Assembly (NCBI RefSeq): GCF_014696615.1
Contig: NZ_JACJQJ010000034.1
Span: forward strand, 1-64,000
DNA from: Nostoc linckia FACHB-104
GTDB lineage: Bacteria; Cyanobacteriota; Cyanobacteriia; Cyanobacteriales; Nostocaceae
Direction of reading: 5' to 3'
DNA: 64,000 bases
Each line of letters begins with the position of its first letter. The first letter of the stretch is position 1. The notes below the pieces were generated by a model, which was given only the letters and a program-made list of their open reading frames with translations, ran no database searches and was not told the origin of the DNA. Shown here piece after piece: positions 45,636-54,677 of the stretch. A program made the translations under genes and the position numbers.

Positions 45636-47001
45636 AATTAAATCTGAAGCTAAACAAGTGCAACATGATTATTTAGAAATCCTTGATGACATTCTGCATA
45701 AGCTGTTAGAGAAGGGTAAGTTTCAAGAGTTAGACATCACTAAAGAATTATCCATTTACGTTGGTAACCAACCCAAGTATAAGGGTCATCCTGATGGCGA
45801 AGTTTCTGTAAATTTGATGACTCCAGAACTGGTAGATAAAATCAATACGGCTATCAACGACCCGCAAAGTTTTAAAGGTTCTGTCCGTATCATGATTGGC
45901 AAGGATAAAGTCTATCATGTTAAGGATGGAAAGGTTTTAAGCGATAAGCTGGGGTTGAATAACCTCCGGAGCCAGAATCAATCCCAGTCTCAACAAAGAA
46001 CTAAAACAGTACAACAATCTTCATCTCTTGAGAATTTACAAAAGCAGGTTGAAGCTTTACAACAGAAAGTTCAATCACAGCAAAGTTTGATTGATAATTT
46101 CGCTACTCAAAAGCAATCAAGTGTTGAAGTTACTCAAAAGTTATCAACTGATTTGATTAGTCTAAAACAAGCTTTTGATGCTCAACAACAGACTATTGAG
46201 CAATTGCAGAAGGGTCTGGAGGCTATTAATAAACACAATCACCCTACTATCAACAATGCTACTCTGAATGATTGGATAAACTCGATTGAAACTAAAGCTA
46301 AGAACACTGCCAAAAATCTTTATGAACAGGTAAAAACTGCTCTTACTCCTAAAGTAGACCAAGTTAAAGTTCAATTACAGACTCAAATTACTAGTTTAAA
46401 AGAGCAGATGAATCAACAAATGGAGTCTTTTCAAGCTGAAATGAGGTCACAACTTGCTGCTGTTAAAAGTGAGTTTGAATCACAAGTGGGTGTAGTTAAG
46501 GATGGTATTGGTGAAGTTAAGCAGTTAGTTAGTGATGAAATTCAGCATGGTATGGAGCGTCATCAAGCGGCTATGGGTGTTGTTGGGAGTAAGGTTTCAC
46601 AGGAAGTTAATACAGTCCACAAACAGATGACTAAAGCTGTTGGCGATTTACATTCGGCTACTAATCATGCTGTGAAGCAGAATGTGGAAAAAGTTACTAA
46701 CACTGTGATGGATATCAAAACTAAGGCTCTTGCTAAGAGCGTGGATTCTATGCTCCATCTTTTTGGTGATTTACATCAAGATGGTTCTCGCAGTTATGAG
46801 AGTAAAAATTACAATTTTTACCAAAATGGCGATAGTATTACTGTTACGGCTAAAGATGGCCGGGCGGTAATGATAGATGGTGATTTGACTGCTCAAGCTA
46901 CAGAGAAAGATGTTGAATCTTTGGAGGTAGTGGAAGAAGTAGTTTCTGATTATTTAAAGCACAGCCCTACCCAATCTCAATCAGCAAAATTGAGAAGATG
47001 A
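45628..47001 (+). CDS. Coiled-coil protein, last gene of T4SS operon
   Basis: The 457-aa product has an N-terminal globular domain (about 1-110; ELSIYVGNQPKYKGHPDGEV, VRIMIGKDKVYHVKDGKVL). A very long coiled-coil and Gln-rich helical rod follows at about 125-380 (heptads such as LQKQVEALQQKVQSQQ), then a C-terminal beta segment (YQNGDSITVTAKDGRAVMID). No membrane or signal segment. It may tether or organise the transfer apparatus; no family recognised. Confidence 0.55.
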   Translation: MDEIKSEAKQVQHDYLEILDDILHKLLEKGKFQELDITKELSIYVGNQPKYKGHPDGEVSVNLMTPELVDKINTAINDPQSFKGSVRIMIGKDKVYHVKDGKVLSDKLGLNNLRSQNQSQSQQRTKTVQQSSSLENLQKQVEALQQKVQSQQSLIDNFATQKQSSVEVTQKLSTDLISLKQAFDAQQQTIEQLQKGLEAINKHNHPTINNATLNDWINSIETKAKNTAKNLYEQVKTALTPKVDQVKVQLQTQITSLKEQMNQQMESFQAEMRSQLAAVKSEFESQVGVVKDGIGEVKQLVSDEIQHGMERHQAAMGVVGSKVSQEVNTVHKQMTKAVGDLHSATNHAVKQNVEKVTNTVMDIKTKALAKSVDSMLHLFGDLHQDGSRSYESKNYNFYQNGDSITVTAKDGRAVMIDGDLTAQATEKDVESLEVVEEVVSDYLKHSPTQSQSAKLRR

Positions 47002-47021
47002 TTGTGCCCTTTTGGTCAGGG

Positions 47022-47312
47022 TATAGGGTGTAGGGGGTAGGGTGTGGGGAATGAAGAGGATGGTTTATTTTGATGTATTAAAATCTAATAATCTTGACCC
47101 TGTTTTGTGACTTTCAAAAAACACTTTCAGGCAAATTATAAGACTTAATTTAATCTTGGACTGAGGCTTTAATTTTCGCCCCGTCAATTTAAATTTATAG
47201 TCAAGGAGTGAAAATTAAAGCCCTATAATCTTTTGAGAGATTGAATTGTCCTACTGCTGACAAAACAGTGTTGAACCCTATACCCTACACCCTACCCCCA
47301 ACACCCTATTAT
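47022..47312. repeat. TAGGGTG-type heptamer repeats in inverted clusters flanking an operon end
   Basis: G-rich words (TATAGGGTGTAGGGGGTAGG) at about 47022-47056 and their complement (CCCTATACCCTACACC) at about 47276-47312 face each other across about 220 bases between the convergent T4SS operon and relaxase gene. They are STRR-type repeats, able to pair or to form G-quadruplexes. Confidence 0.6.
47165..47222. terminator. 13-bp inverted repeat between convergent operons
   Basis: GGCTTTAATTTTC (47165-47177) and GAAAATTAAAGCC (47210-47222) are perfect inverted copies with a 32-base spacer. Between two converging transcripts this could be a bidirectional terminator or processing structure. It lacks a long T run. 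Confidence 0.45.
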
Positions 47313-50300
47313 CTTCTCATTCCCCTCGTATGCTTTGGTGATTGCTCATACTTAGCTGCTGTTTTAGCTATCTTTTCCTGTTCTTTTCGCCATAATTCTT
47401 CTTTAATATTGGTCAATCTCTCTTGTAGTGGCGGCGATTTTAAAACATCAGCAATAGTTTTCATTTCAAGAGTTTTCTGTTCTTTCTCCCAGGTTTCATG
47501 ATTTTGAACCTGGGATTCCCATTGCTGGATTGTTGATTCTAAGTTTTGTTTTCGAGTAAATAATTCTTTAATAGTTCCTATAGTTTCTAATTGTTTATTT
47601 AAAGCCGAGTTATATTTATTACTCAATTTATGAAGTGGGAAATATTCCATTACTCTGATAGATTTCTCTTGAATAGCATGTTCTATCCATAAACTGTCAA
47701 GTTGTTGTTGTAATTGATTAATTTGGCTAGAAATTGCTTGTCTATCAATTGTCGGTGGCAGTTGTGCTAATGAATCTGAGAAATATTCATTAACAGCTTG
47801 TTCTAAGTATAGTAACTCAAGGTTAGTTAGTTCATTGATTGCTTTGCTGAATGATGAAAAAGTAGTTTGCTCCTCTAAACGTTGTTGCAGTCGTTGCTTA
47901 CGTTCTTCAATACTCAATTTCTTGGGTGGTGCAGGTGAAGCATGACGCTGTTGATTATTGTTATCTCGCCAAGCTTTGAGAGTTAATGCTTCAGAATATG
48001 CTTTCTCGTATGCTAGTGGCCCCATTACCGCAATCAAATCATCAACTCCTTTATTAGGGCCTGGCAATGTCACCACACTGACCCTAGCACCCTGTTCCTC
48101 CAATAATCTACCAGTGCGCGAGATGGCAATTTCTATATTTCGTTGAGTTTCAGTCCGCGTCTCGTAGTCAAAGCAGAAACTGATTTCTCGTTCTGGCGTG
48201 GCGAAAACAGCTAACTCATCCATGAGTCTAGCTTTCATCTTTTCCCTGTTCTCATCTTTACTGCGATAACCGGCGTAAATCCCTGGTAGTCCAATGGCAG
48301 GGTGTCCCTGGCTCAACAGACTGGCAGCTTTCTTCGCTCCCTCAGTAATTGTGACTGGGAGATTATGTTTCCAAACACAGTACCAAAATCCCGAAGTGCG
48401 ATCGCACTCGCTTGGTTCTACCCCAAATTTTTCATAGATACACTCTGCAATGTCATCAGGCACATCTAATAAGAAAATACTCAGTTCAGTTTTGGGTGGA
48501 TGTTCATATTTAATGAATTTGCCGGGTTTATCGGCTTTTTGTCTTGGATTATTGGGCTTATAACATCCCCATAACTTACGAGCAGGTTTATCTCCAGGCT
48601 GTAGGTTAGCAAAGGATTTAGGATTAACGCCAGCGTCACACCACCAACCTCCATCTTCAATGTGAGCATATTTGCTGATCATGGCATTGGAGAGTCTACC
48701 TGTGTTAGTGCGTGGCAGTTTGTCGCTGTACATCAGGTATTCCCAAGCTTCATGCTCCCAATCGAGAGTTTGATGCAGACTTTTGAAGTTAATGGCGGCA
48801 ATTTCTGGGTGAATGGCACTGTCTTCTACCAATTCTCGCAAGTGTTGAGAGTCTAGTCTTTCGGGGGCTTCACCCAAATCACCGGGAGTCCAAAATGCTA
48901 CTGTAGGCTGTGCTGTTTTTGGGATTGGTTTTTTAATAACAGGCGATTGAGTAAGAGGCGGAGGAGCGGAGGGGCTGAGGTGCGGAGGTGCTGGGGTGCT
49001 GGGGCGCAGAGGGGAAGAAGTAGGCAGAGAAACTGGGGCGCTCTTGTGTAGAGGGGAAGAATTGGGCAGAGAAACTGGGGCGCTGGGACGCTCTTGAGAA
49101 GAATTTGGCTCTGGTGCAGAGGTGCAGTGGGTCTGAGAAGAGGGTTTACTGTAAAATTGCTCCTCTGCTCCTCCGCTCCTCTGCCCCTCTGCCTCAACCT
49201 CTCGCTCCTCTGCTTCCGGGCTTCTAGCTACAATTACAGCATTTGTAACCTGTTCTCTCTCTAGTGTTGACTGGTGTTGCTTCTCTAATTCTTTCTGGCG
49301 TAGTACAAAGAGAGCATTTTCTTTAGCCTTACTCAACTGTGCCAAGGCTAGTAAATTATCTTTATCTTCCGTGTATAGTTTCAAATCATACCTGGCACGG
49401 CTAACAGCAACATAAAAGCTTTCCTGCCCAATGGTATGGTCAGCAGCTATCAGCACAGAGTCGGCAGTTTTCCCTTGGCTACTATATGTAGTGCTGACAA
49501 TCGCATAATCTAGGTGCTGGGCTTGTTGCAGGTTGACTGATTCGGTTAGACCACTATCTAAATACTCAATTTGAGCTTTATTACCATCAATGGCTTTAAC
49601 GACAAACTCCTGACCGTTACGCCGTCCTAATTGTCTGTCGTTTTTTGTCCAGCGTAGGCGATCGCCCTTGGCAATTTCAATACTTTGTCGTTGGTAAACT
49701 GCTTTGTTAAATCCCGTGTCTACTTCAAGTTGCTTGCCATCAGTAGCCTTTAGTAGCAATCGGTCGGTGTCCTTGCCCACGACTTCATACAGTTTGCCTT
49801 TCTCTAAGCCCCGGCGCTTGTAACTACGGGTGGGCATGACTAGATCCCCCGGTTCAAAGTTGTGGGTGTAGCGCTTCTGCACTGTTGTGAGATCTTTGGC
49901 TTGCAGTTGAGTGATGTTTGTTACATGACCCAAGCTGCCATCAGCTTTTTTATGCTCCCGAATCGCTTGGGTGATTGCTAAACGCTCCTTATTTGTGCCA
50001 GCTAGTACCAGGGTTCGCGCCTGTTGCTCTGCTGTGGCTGTCATGTATTCACGAGCGATCGCCTCAATTTTGTCAGATGCTGTTACAGTCTGGATATAAC
50101 CATTTTCATTGAGGCGTGAAAATCCTTCTTCAATCCTACCAGAAGCAATCAGGTCTACTGCCAGCTTGAGCTTTGGCGCACGTTGCCTATTAGAAGAGTT
50201 TAAATGGCTGGTCTTGATTCCTGCCTGTTGCAGAGATTTGAACGGGTTGCCAGCTTCTACAGCTGATAACTGTTTTGTGTCTCCCACTAACAACACTCTG

Positions 50301-51829
50301 GCTTGCTCTTGGGTTGCGCGTTCTAAAAGGGCAAGGGCATCTTTGGCACTAAGTAACCCTGCTTCGTCTACTACCCAAATTTGATTAAGTTCAATCTCTC
50401 TTGGCGGTTCAGACACCAATAATCTAGCAACTGTCTCAGCTTGAACATCTAACTCTTGACTCAGAACTTTAGCAGCCATCGAACTGGGGGCAAAACCTTT
50501 AATGGTATAGCCAGAAGTGGCGGCGATTTCCTTCAATTCCTTGAGTGCAAAAGTCTTACCAGCACCAGCTACACCCTGCCATGCCATGAATTGGTCTGTT
50601 GTGGTTGCTGCTGTCAGTACCGCTCGACGCTGATCTGGGTTTAAAGCAGTTTTTTCCAAATGGCTTTCAACTACCTCTTGATGGGCAAGTGCGTTAACTT
50701 TACCCTGCCCGGACTGCATCAATTTAATGGTCGCCAATTCTCGGTTAACTGCTGCCAGGGTTGTAAAGTCGCGGGATTCTTGAGACAGACTAAGTAATTC
50801 AGAGTTAGCTTTTACTAGCGGTTCAATAAGGCTTACATCCGTGGCTAGTCCCTGGTTTAGAATGAATTTTTCTAAATCTTCCTGGGTGAAAGCGACGTTT
50901 CTTTCTGAGCAGTGGGCGATCGCCATAGCTAAATTCTCATGGCTGACTAACCTCTGTTGTAGTTCCGGCTGCGTTTCAAGAGCCTGGACAAAGTTAATCC
51001 CCAATGCTGCTGCTTCTTCTCTCCACTTAGCTTTTAACTCTTGGGGGTTGATTTTCTGCTTTAAATTCCGGGTAGCAGTCCAAGCCGCTTCTCGCTCGGC
51101 CCAAGTTGCATTTTCACCTGCTGCATTTAATATTTGCTGTCTGCGTTTGGAGAATTCTTGTAAATCCTGTTCTTTAAACCCTTTAATCTCAAATTGTCCG
51201 TGTTTTCTAGGTTCTACCTGATACCCTAATTTCTCTACCTCTATTGCTAGGTAGTTCTGGTACACCATGCCGAGAAATTTCTTATTTTTGAAAATCTCAT
51301 CGTTGAACAGACTGTACCATTTACCATTTTCTAGCTGCGTCATATTCATGACTAAAGCATGAGTATGCAGATGTGGGTCTAGTTCCCTAGTTTCAATATG
51401 GTCAAACTCCGCGACTACTAGGTTGTTAGTCCTGATAAGTTGCTGTCCCTGTTCAGTTGTGGCTCTGGTGTAGCTATAACGTTGTTCAATGAGTTTAATG
51501 GTTTTTTGTACAGCCAACTGATGGGCAGTAATTAGCCTTTCATCCCCAGCCACCAACGCTTGCAGGCTAACACTTTTCGGTGCGGAGAAGGTAAAGTCGG
51601 TTGCGGCGCGACGTTGAGATGAGTTTAACTTCCTAGCACAGAGGTTTTGGCTGCCGTCAGGCGATCGCCCATTAACAATGTTAGAAAATGTTTCTTGATG
51701 ATCTACTGCTCCTGATAGTCCTAATTTTTTTGCACCCTGAAGAGACCAGCGTGAAGTACCTTCCTGGTAATACCCTTCCATGAAGTAATGTACTGCCTGT
51801 TGTGGTTCTGTATTCTTTCCTGTTAACAC
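47309..51829 (-). CDS. MobF-type relaxase-helicase fused to a DUF3854 Rep-like domain
   Basis: The 1506-aa product has three modules. (1) A TrwC relaxase, with candidate catalytic Tyr20/Tyr21 in FMEGYYQEG and the metal-binding DPHLHTHALVMN (His153, 155, 157). (2) A TraI/RecD-like helicase, with Walker A WQGVAGAGKT (419-426 core), WVVDEAGLL, LVGDTKQLSAV and STTYSSQGKTADSV. (3) After a Pro/Ser-rich linker encoded by heptamer repeats (about 945-1010), a DUF3854 region (about 1030-1330) with VTITEGAKKAASLL, CFDYET and GPNKGVDDL, matching the N-terminus of the CyRepA-like protein; a coiled coil follows. The relaxase nicks oriT and unwinds the transferred strand. The added domain may prime or re-initiate synthesis. 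The start is GTG with GGGGGTGG upstream. Confidence 0.85.
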   Translation of the reverse strand: MLTGKNTEPQQAVHYFMEGYYQEGTSRWSLQGAKKLGLSGAVDHQETFSNIVNGRSPDGSQNLCARKLNSSQRRAATDFTFSAPKSVSLQALVAGDERLITAHQLAVQKTIKLIEQRYSYTRATTEQGQQLIRTNNLVVAEFDHIETRELDPHLHTHALVMNMTQLENGKWYSLFNDEIFKNKKFLGMVYQNYLAIEVEKLGYQVEPRKHGQFEIKGFKEQDLQEFSKRRQQILNAAGENATWAEREAAWTATRNLKQKINPQELKAKWREEAAALGINFVQALETQPELQQRLVSHENLAMAIAHCSERNVAFTQEDLEKFILNQGLATDVSLIEPLVKANSELLSLSQESRDFTTLAAVNRELATIKLMQSGQGKVNALAHQEVVESHLEKTALNPDQRRAVLTAATTTDQFMAWQGVAGAGKTFALKELKEIAATSGYTIKGFAPSSMAAKVLSQELDVQAETVARLLVSEPPREIELNQIWVVDEAGLLSAKDALALLERATQEQARVLLVGDTKQLSAVEAGNPFKSLQQAGIKTSHLNSSNRQRAPKLKLAVDLIASGRIEEGFSRLNENGYIQTVTASDKIEAIAREYMTATAEQQARTLVLAGTNKERLAITQAIREHKKADGSLGHVTNITQLQAKDLTTVQKRYTHNFEPGDLVMPTRSYKRRGLEKGKLYEVVGKDTDRLLLKATDGKQLEVDTGFNKAVYQRQSIEIAKGDRLRWTKNDRQLGRRNGQEFVVKAIDGNKAQIEYLDSGLTESVNLQQAQHLDYAIVSTTYSSQGKTADSVLIAADHTIGQESFYVAVSRARYDLKLYTEDKDNLLALAQLSKAKENALFVLRQKELEKQHQSTLEREQVTNAVIVARSPEAEEREVEAEGQRSGGAEEQFYSKPSSQTHCTSAPEPNSSQERPSAPVSLPNSSPLHKSAPVSLPTSSPLRPSTPAPPHLSPSAPPPLTQSPVIKKPIPKTAQPTVAFWTPGDLGEAPERLDSQHLRELVEDSAIHPEIAAINFKSLHQTLDWEHEAWEYLMYSDKLPRTNTGRLSNAMISKYAHIEDGGWWCDAGVNPKSFANLQPGDKPARKLWGCYKPNNPRQKADKPGKFIKYEHPPKTELSIFLLDVPDDIAECIYEKFGVEPSECDRTSGFWYCVWKHNLPVTITEGAKKAASLLSQGHPAIGLPGIYAGYRSKDENREKMKARLMDELAVFATPEREISFCFDYETRTETQRNIEIAISRTGRLLEEQGARVSVVTLPGPNKGVDDLIAVMGPLAYEKAYSEALTLKAWRDNNNQQRHASPAPPKKLSIEERKQRLQQRLEEQTTFSSFSKAINELTNLELLYLEQAVNEYFSDSLAQLPPTIDRQAISSQINQLQQQLDSLWIEHAIQEKSIRVMEYFPLHKLSNKYNSALNKQLETIGTIKELFTRKQNLESTIQQWESQVQNHETWEKEQKTLEMKTIADVLKSPPLQERLTNIKEELWRKEQEKIAKTAAKYEQSPKHTRGMRR
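48940..49200. repeat. Heptamer (STRR-type) repeats inside the relaxase gene
   Basis: GGAGGAGCGGAGG, GGTGCTGGGG and GCAGAGGGGAAGAA words repeat through about 260 bases. Similar sequence occurs at 51842-51890, 52285-52335 and 56970-57090. In the relaxase it is translated in frame as a Pro/Ser/Leu linker. Confidence 0.7.
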
Positions 51830-51841
51830 TAACCACCCCCA

Positions 51842-51890
51842 CAGCAGAGAAGCGGAGGGGCGGAGGAGCAGAGGAGCAGAGGAGAAAATA
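51842..51890. repeat. Heptamer repeats upstream of relaxase start
   Basis: GCGGAGGAGCAGAGGAGCAG words lie between the relaxase start and the upstream four-helix-bundle gene. They are the same family as inside the relaxase gene. Confidence 0.6.
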
Positions 51891-51893
51891 GTT

Positions 51894-52280
51894 TCAACGT
51901 TTCATTAACCACGGTTCAGGTTTGCTAATCATGTTTACTAAGCCGCCCAAGATTCGGTTGTAAGTTCCATAAAGTTCTCGCGCTATTTCTACATCCAGAT
52001 AGCCACATTTCACAGCAAATTCAATCCATGTTTGCGTTTCAGCCGCTTCTGCTTCACAATCATTTAATTTAGCTACAAATGCTGCTTCATAACGCCGTTT
52101 ACGCCAAGCCTCAGCTAAATTAGCACAGACAGAACGTGAGGAACGACGAATCTGATCAGTTAGGGAATAGCGTTCTTCAACAGGAAACTTTTTAGATACG
52201 TCAAATATTTTCATTGCTGCATCAAAAGCCATCTGGTAAATTTCTAACTCTTTATGATTCTTGATATATTCTCTTGTCAT
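51894..52280 (-). CDS. Four-helix-bundle protein (S23/IVP-like)
   Basis: The 128-aa product matches the small four-helix bundle family found in 23S rRNA intervening sequences and in many mobile elements (HKELEIYQMAFDAAMKIF, FPVEERYSLTDQIRRSSRSV, CANLAEAWRKRRY). Its molecular role is unknown; homologues often accompany retroelements or plasmids. It overlaps the upstream gene's stop by 4 bases and precedes the relaxase by 64 bases of repeat DNA, so the three leftward genes probably form one operon. Confidence 0.8.
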   Translation of the reverse strand: MTREYIKNHKELEIYQMAFDAAMKIFDVSKKFPVEERYSLTDQIRRSSRSVCANLAEAWRKRRYEAAFVAKLNDCEAEAAETQTWIEFAVKCGYLDVEIARELYGTYNRILGGLVNMISKPEPWLMKR

Positions 52281-52768
52281 CTGTTTTGCCCCTCCGCTCC
52301 TCTGCTCCTCCGCTCCCTCTGCTCTCTTCCTCTCCTTTCATAGAATTTCAGGTTTAGCGGTTGGAATAATTCAGGTATTTGGCACAGATCACTGATGACA
52401 AATTCAAGTTCTATATCTGGGGAATTTTTGAGGAAGCTTATTATCTTTTCAAAGTGCTGACCATCAACGCACCAAACTTTGAATGAAGCATAACGGTTGG
52501 GCTTTATCTCATAAAAAAATCTGTCACTCTTTGGTAGCTTTCTAAATACTTCCACAGCATCCGGATGATATTTACAAAAGTTAAAACCTACCCAGTTAAT
52601 CAGTTTAAAATAGGCGATGCGGATGACGACACTACCCCAATCCCTTGTTGTAGAGGATGAACGACTACTCCAGTAAGGGCTGTTCTTCCAGAAACACATC
52701 GACATCATCTGCTGCGCTTGAGTCTTTAAAAGCGCAAGAGTTACTTTCTGTAGTATTGGATAATTCAA
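52277..52768 (-). CDS. Hypothetical protein with repeat-encoded C-terminus
   Basis: The 163-aa product is unrecognised. The core (residues about 50-140: YPILQ..., HPDAVEVFRKLPKSDRFFYE, DIELEFVISDLCQIPELF) looks folded. The last about 20 residues (ERRGREQRERRSRGAEGQ) are encoded by heptamer repeats at 52285-52335, so the natural end was overwritten by repeat insertion. It overlaps the four-helix-bundle gene (ATGA). Confidence 0.45.
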   Translation of the reverse strand: MNYPILQKVTLALLKTQAQQMMSMCFWKNSPYWSSRSSSTTRDWGSVVIRIAYFKLINWVGFNFCKYHPDAVEVFRKLPKSDRFFYEIKPNRYASFKVWCVDGQHFEKIISFLKNSPDIELEFVISDLCQIPELFQPLNLKFYERRGREQRERRSRGAEGQNR

Positions 52769-52881
52769 AACTTAATATTTATTAATACCGCTTTGATACC
52801 TATTTAAATTTTAAATTATTCTCCATTTTTTTGGGCAAAACTTTTTTGCGTACTGTGCGAAAAAACTAATTTGGAAAAGTA

Positions 52882-53063
52882 ACATGGATTTAACATGAAA
52901 CCGACATAAAACTGACATGAATTTACCAAGGATTTAACATAGAAGCTATGTTAAGAAACATAGAGTTACCATGAAAATCACATGAATGTAACTTAGGATT
53001 AACAAGAAAATTACCAGAGTTTACCATAGATTTCACATAAAACTGACATGACACACTGATGTG
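52882..53063 (+). promoter_or_regulatory. parC-like centromere: about 15 ACAT-type sites at 11-bp spacing
   Basis: Sites beginning ACATGA, ACATAA, ACATAG, ACCATG or similar start at 52882, 52893, 52904, 52915, 52925, 52937, 52958, 52968, 52980, 52991, 53002, 53013, 53023, 53035 and 53046. Steps are 10-12 bp, apart from one 21-bp step that contains an inverted copy (CTATGTTA). A CACA-CTGA-TGTG hairpin closes the array. The actin-like gene starts at 53103. Eleven-bp iterons in front of parM are the known layout of ParR-binding centromeres such as R1 parC. Confidence 0.7.
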
Positions 53064-53102
53064 TTTTGTTACCGAGATTTTCATCTACTGAGTCATTAAA
53101 TT

Positions 53103-54221
53103 ATGAACCCATTAACACTGGCAGTAGATCCGGGTGGTTCTTTTCTCAAATGTTTCTACACTTTGGAAAGCTTTAAACCGGAACTTATTTTGATGGAGCC
53201 GGAAGTCGCTACAGTTCCGCTAGAAAGTTTACAAGCTTACGAACAAAGTAAGGTTGGTAGTTCTTCTCCTGAAAATAGTGCTTGGATTGAATATCAGGGA
53301 CACTTTCAAGCTGTTGGCTTTTTAGCTAGGAAACGCTTTAATGCAGATTTACAACTGCAACGTCGTAAGTTTGAACTGGCTTTACCTAAAGTCTTGGCGA
53401 TTGTAGGAGCGATCGCAGATAAACATGATTTACCCAATGATTCTTCTATTAGGTTAGGTATCTTACTTCCCTGGGGAGAGTACCAAGATAGAGCTTTGTT
53501 TGAGGAGTTAATCACTAAAGCACTTGCTGGTTATCGCTTTAAAGGTCATTCTAAATCCTTTGTGTTGGATACTTTCATGTGTCTGCCAGAAGGCGGTGGC
53601 ATCCTTACTAGAGGCCGCGCCCCCGGCTCTAGTATTAAAGACCAGACTGTAGCAGTGATTATGCTGGGATACAGAGATACTTCTATCCTGGTGATTGAAC
53701 GCGGGGAAATGAGCAAAGGTAAAACTGAACCTTTGGGATTTTCCAAAATGATTGAATCTGTGATGGCGCAAACATCTGGCTTAAATTCCCATCAGCTAAC
53801 TGCGGCAATTTGCAAGGCGGGACGGAATATTAATCCCAAAGCGTTAGAGGAGTTGGCTTCTGTGGATGCTGCTTATCAAGAGCATGAGCTAGCCACAATT
53901 AAAACTGCTGTCACTAATGGCAGAAAAGAATACTGGATGATGTTGTCTAATTGGTTGAAGTTGCAAGTTCCTCGTGATGTAGGTGAAGTGATTATTGGTG
54001 GGGGCACAGCTCACTATTTTCGCTCTCAACTGAATAATCTTTTCTCTAACGCTACGGTTAATTGGTGCGAGAATTTAGAATCGCAAATCACCAATAATTT
54101 TTCTCTTGTCACTGCTAAATCCCTGCAATACCGTCTCACAGATGTCTATGGATTATTTTTCTATCTGTGCGGTAGCAGTTTGAAACAGAATCAAGTGCAA
54201 GTAGGTACTGCCAATGGATAA
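53103..54221 (+). CDS. parM: ParM-like actin ATPase for plasmid segregation
   Basis: The 372-aa product has the actin/Hsp70-fold landmarks of ParM/StbA proteins: phosphate-1 LAVDPGGSFLKCFY, phosphate-2-like VAVIMLGYRDTSILVIERG and the adenosine motif EVIIGGGTAHYF. ParM polymers push plasmid copies apart after binding to ParR-parC complexes. It lies 40 bases after the 11-bp iteron array and overlaps the next gene by 8 bases. Length is slightly above R1 ParM (320 aa). The phosphate-2 loop differs from the classic D-x-G-x-T form, so activity details may differ. Confidence 0.78.
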   Translation: MNPLTLAVDPGGSFLKCFYTLESFKPELILMEPEVATVPLESLQAYEQSKVGSSSPENSAWIEYQGHFQAVGFLARKRFNADLQLQRRKFELALPKVLAIVGAIADKHDLPNDSSIRLGILLPWGEYQDRALFEELITKALAGYRFKGHSKSFVLDTFMCLPEGGGILTRGRAPGSSIKDQTVAVIMLGYRDTSILVIERGEMSKGKTEPLGFSKMIESVMAQTSGLNSHQLTAAICKAGRNINPKALEELASVDAAYQEHELATIKTAVTNGRKEYWMMLSNWLKLQVPRDVGEVIIGGGTAHYFRSQLNNLFSNATVNWCENLESQITNNFSLVTAKSLQYRLTDVYGLFFYLCGSSLKQNQVQVGTANG

Positions 54222-54666
54222 CCTGATTGAGTACCGATGTCGAATTGCTATAGAAGCTCAAGAATCCAATGTCGCTCTGGTGAATTTTCTCAAAACTAAG
54301 GAGACTTTAGCTTTTACTGAGAGAGATAAAGTTTTTTCAGCCCTTTCGGCTTATTGGCTACCTTTTGCTATGAGGAATGCCGGATGTTCTCCTTCCGAAT
54401 CAAAGCAGTGTGCTAAGAACGCTATCTATCGGTTGAAGTTGCATATTAGTTATCTGGTTGAAAGTTTTGGTCTAGATAATGAAGATTTTGTCACTCAACC
54501 CGTAAGAGCTACCGAGCCAATTTCACCAGTTAACAAAACACCAAAGGTTGATGTTGATTTGACACCATCAACTGCTAAGGCGAGTTCAGAAGATACGCCT
54601 GAACTTAATTTAGAGCAGTTGATACATCACGAAGATGACAGCACTTTTGAAGGATTATTTAATTAA
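54214..54666 (+). CDS. Candidate ParR adaptor
   Basis: The 150-aa product has a helical N-terminal domain (IEYRCRIAIEAQESNVALVN ... AFTERDKVFSALSAYWLPFA) with basic residues. An acidic, disordered C-tail ends HHEDDSTFEGLFN, a form that could dock on the actin filament as ParR tails do. Start overlaps parM. Size, position and tail fit a ParR adaptor, but no ribbon-helix-helix was recognised, so this rests mainly on context. Confidence 0.5.
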   Translation: MDNLIEYRCRIAIEAQESNVALVNFLKTKETLAFTERDKVFSALSAYWLPFAMRNAGCSPSESKQCAKNAIYRLKLHISYLVESFGLDNEDFVTQPVRATEPISPVNKTPKVDVDLTPSTAKASSEDTPELNLEQLIHHEDDSTFEGLFN

Positions 54667-54677
54667 TAGGGGGTAAT

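Noticed and set aside
47022-47056. Telomere-like TAGGGTG repeats
   Set aside because: Heptamer STRR-type repeats with an inverted partner cluster; no sign of a linear replicon end.
51830-51893. oriT next to the relaxase start
   Set aside because: The interval is filled with heptamer repeats and shows no clear nick-site inverted repeat.
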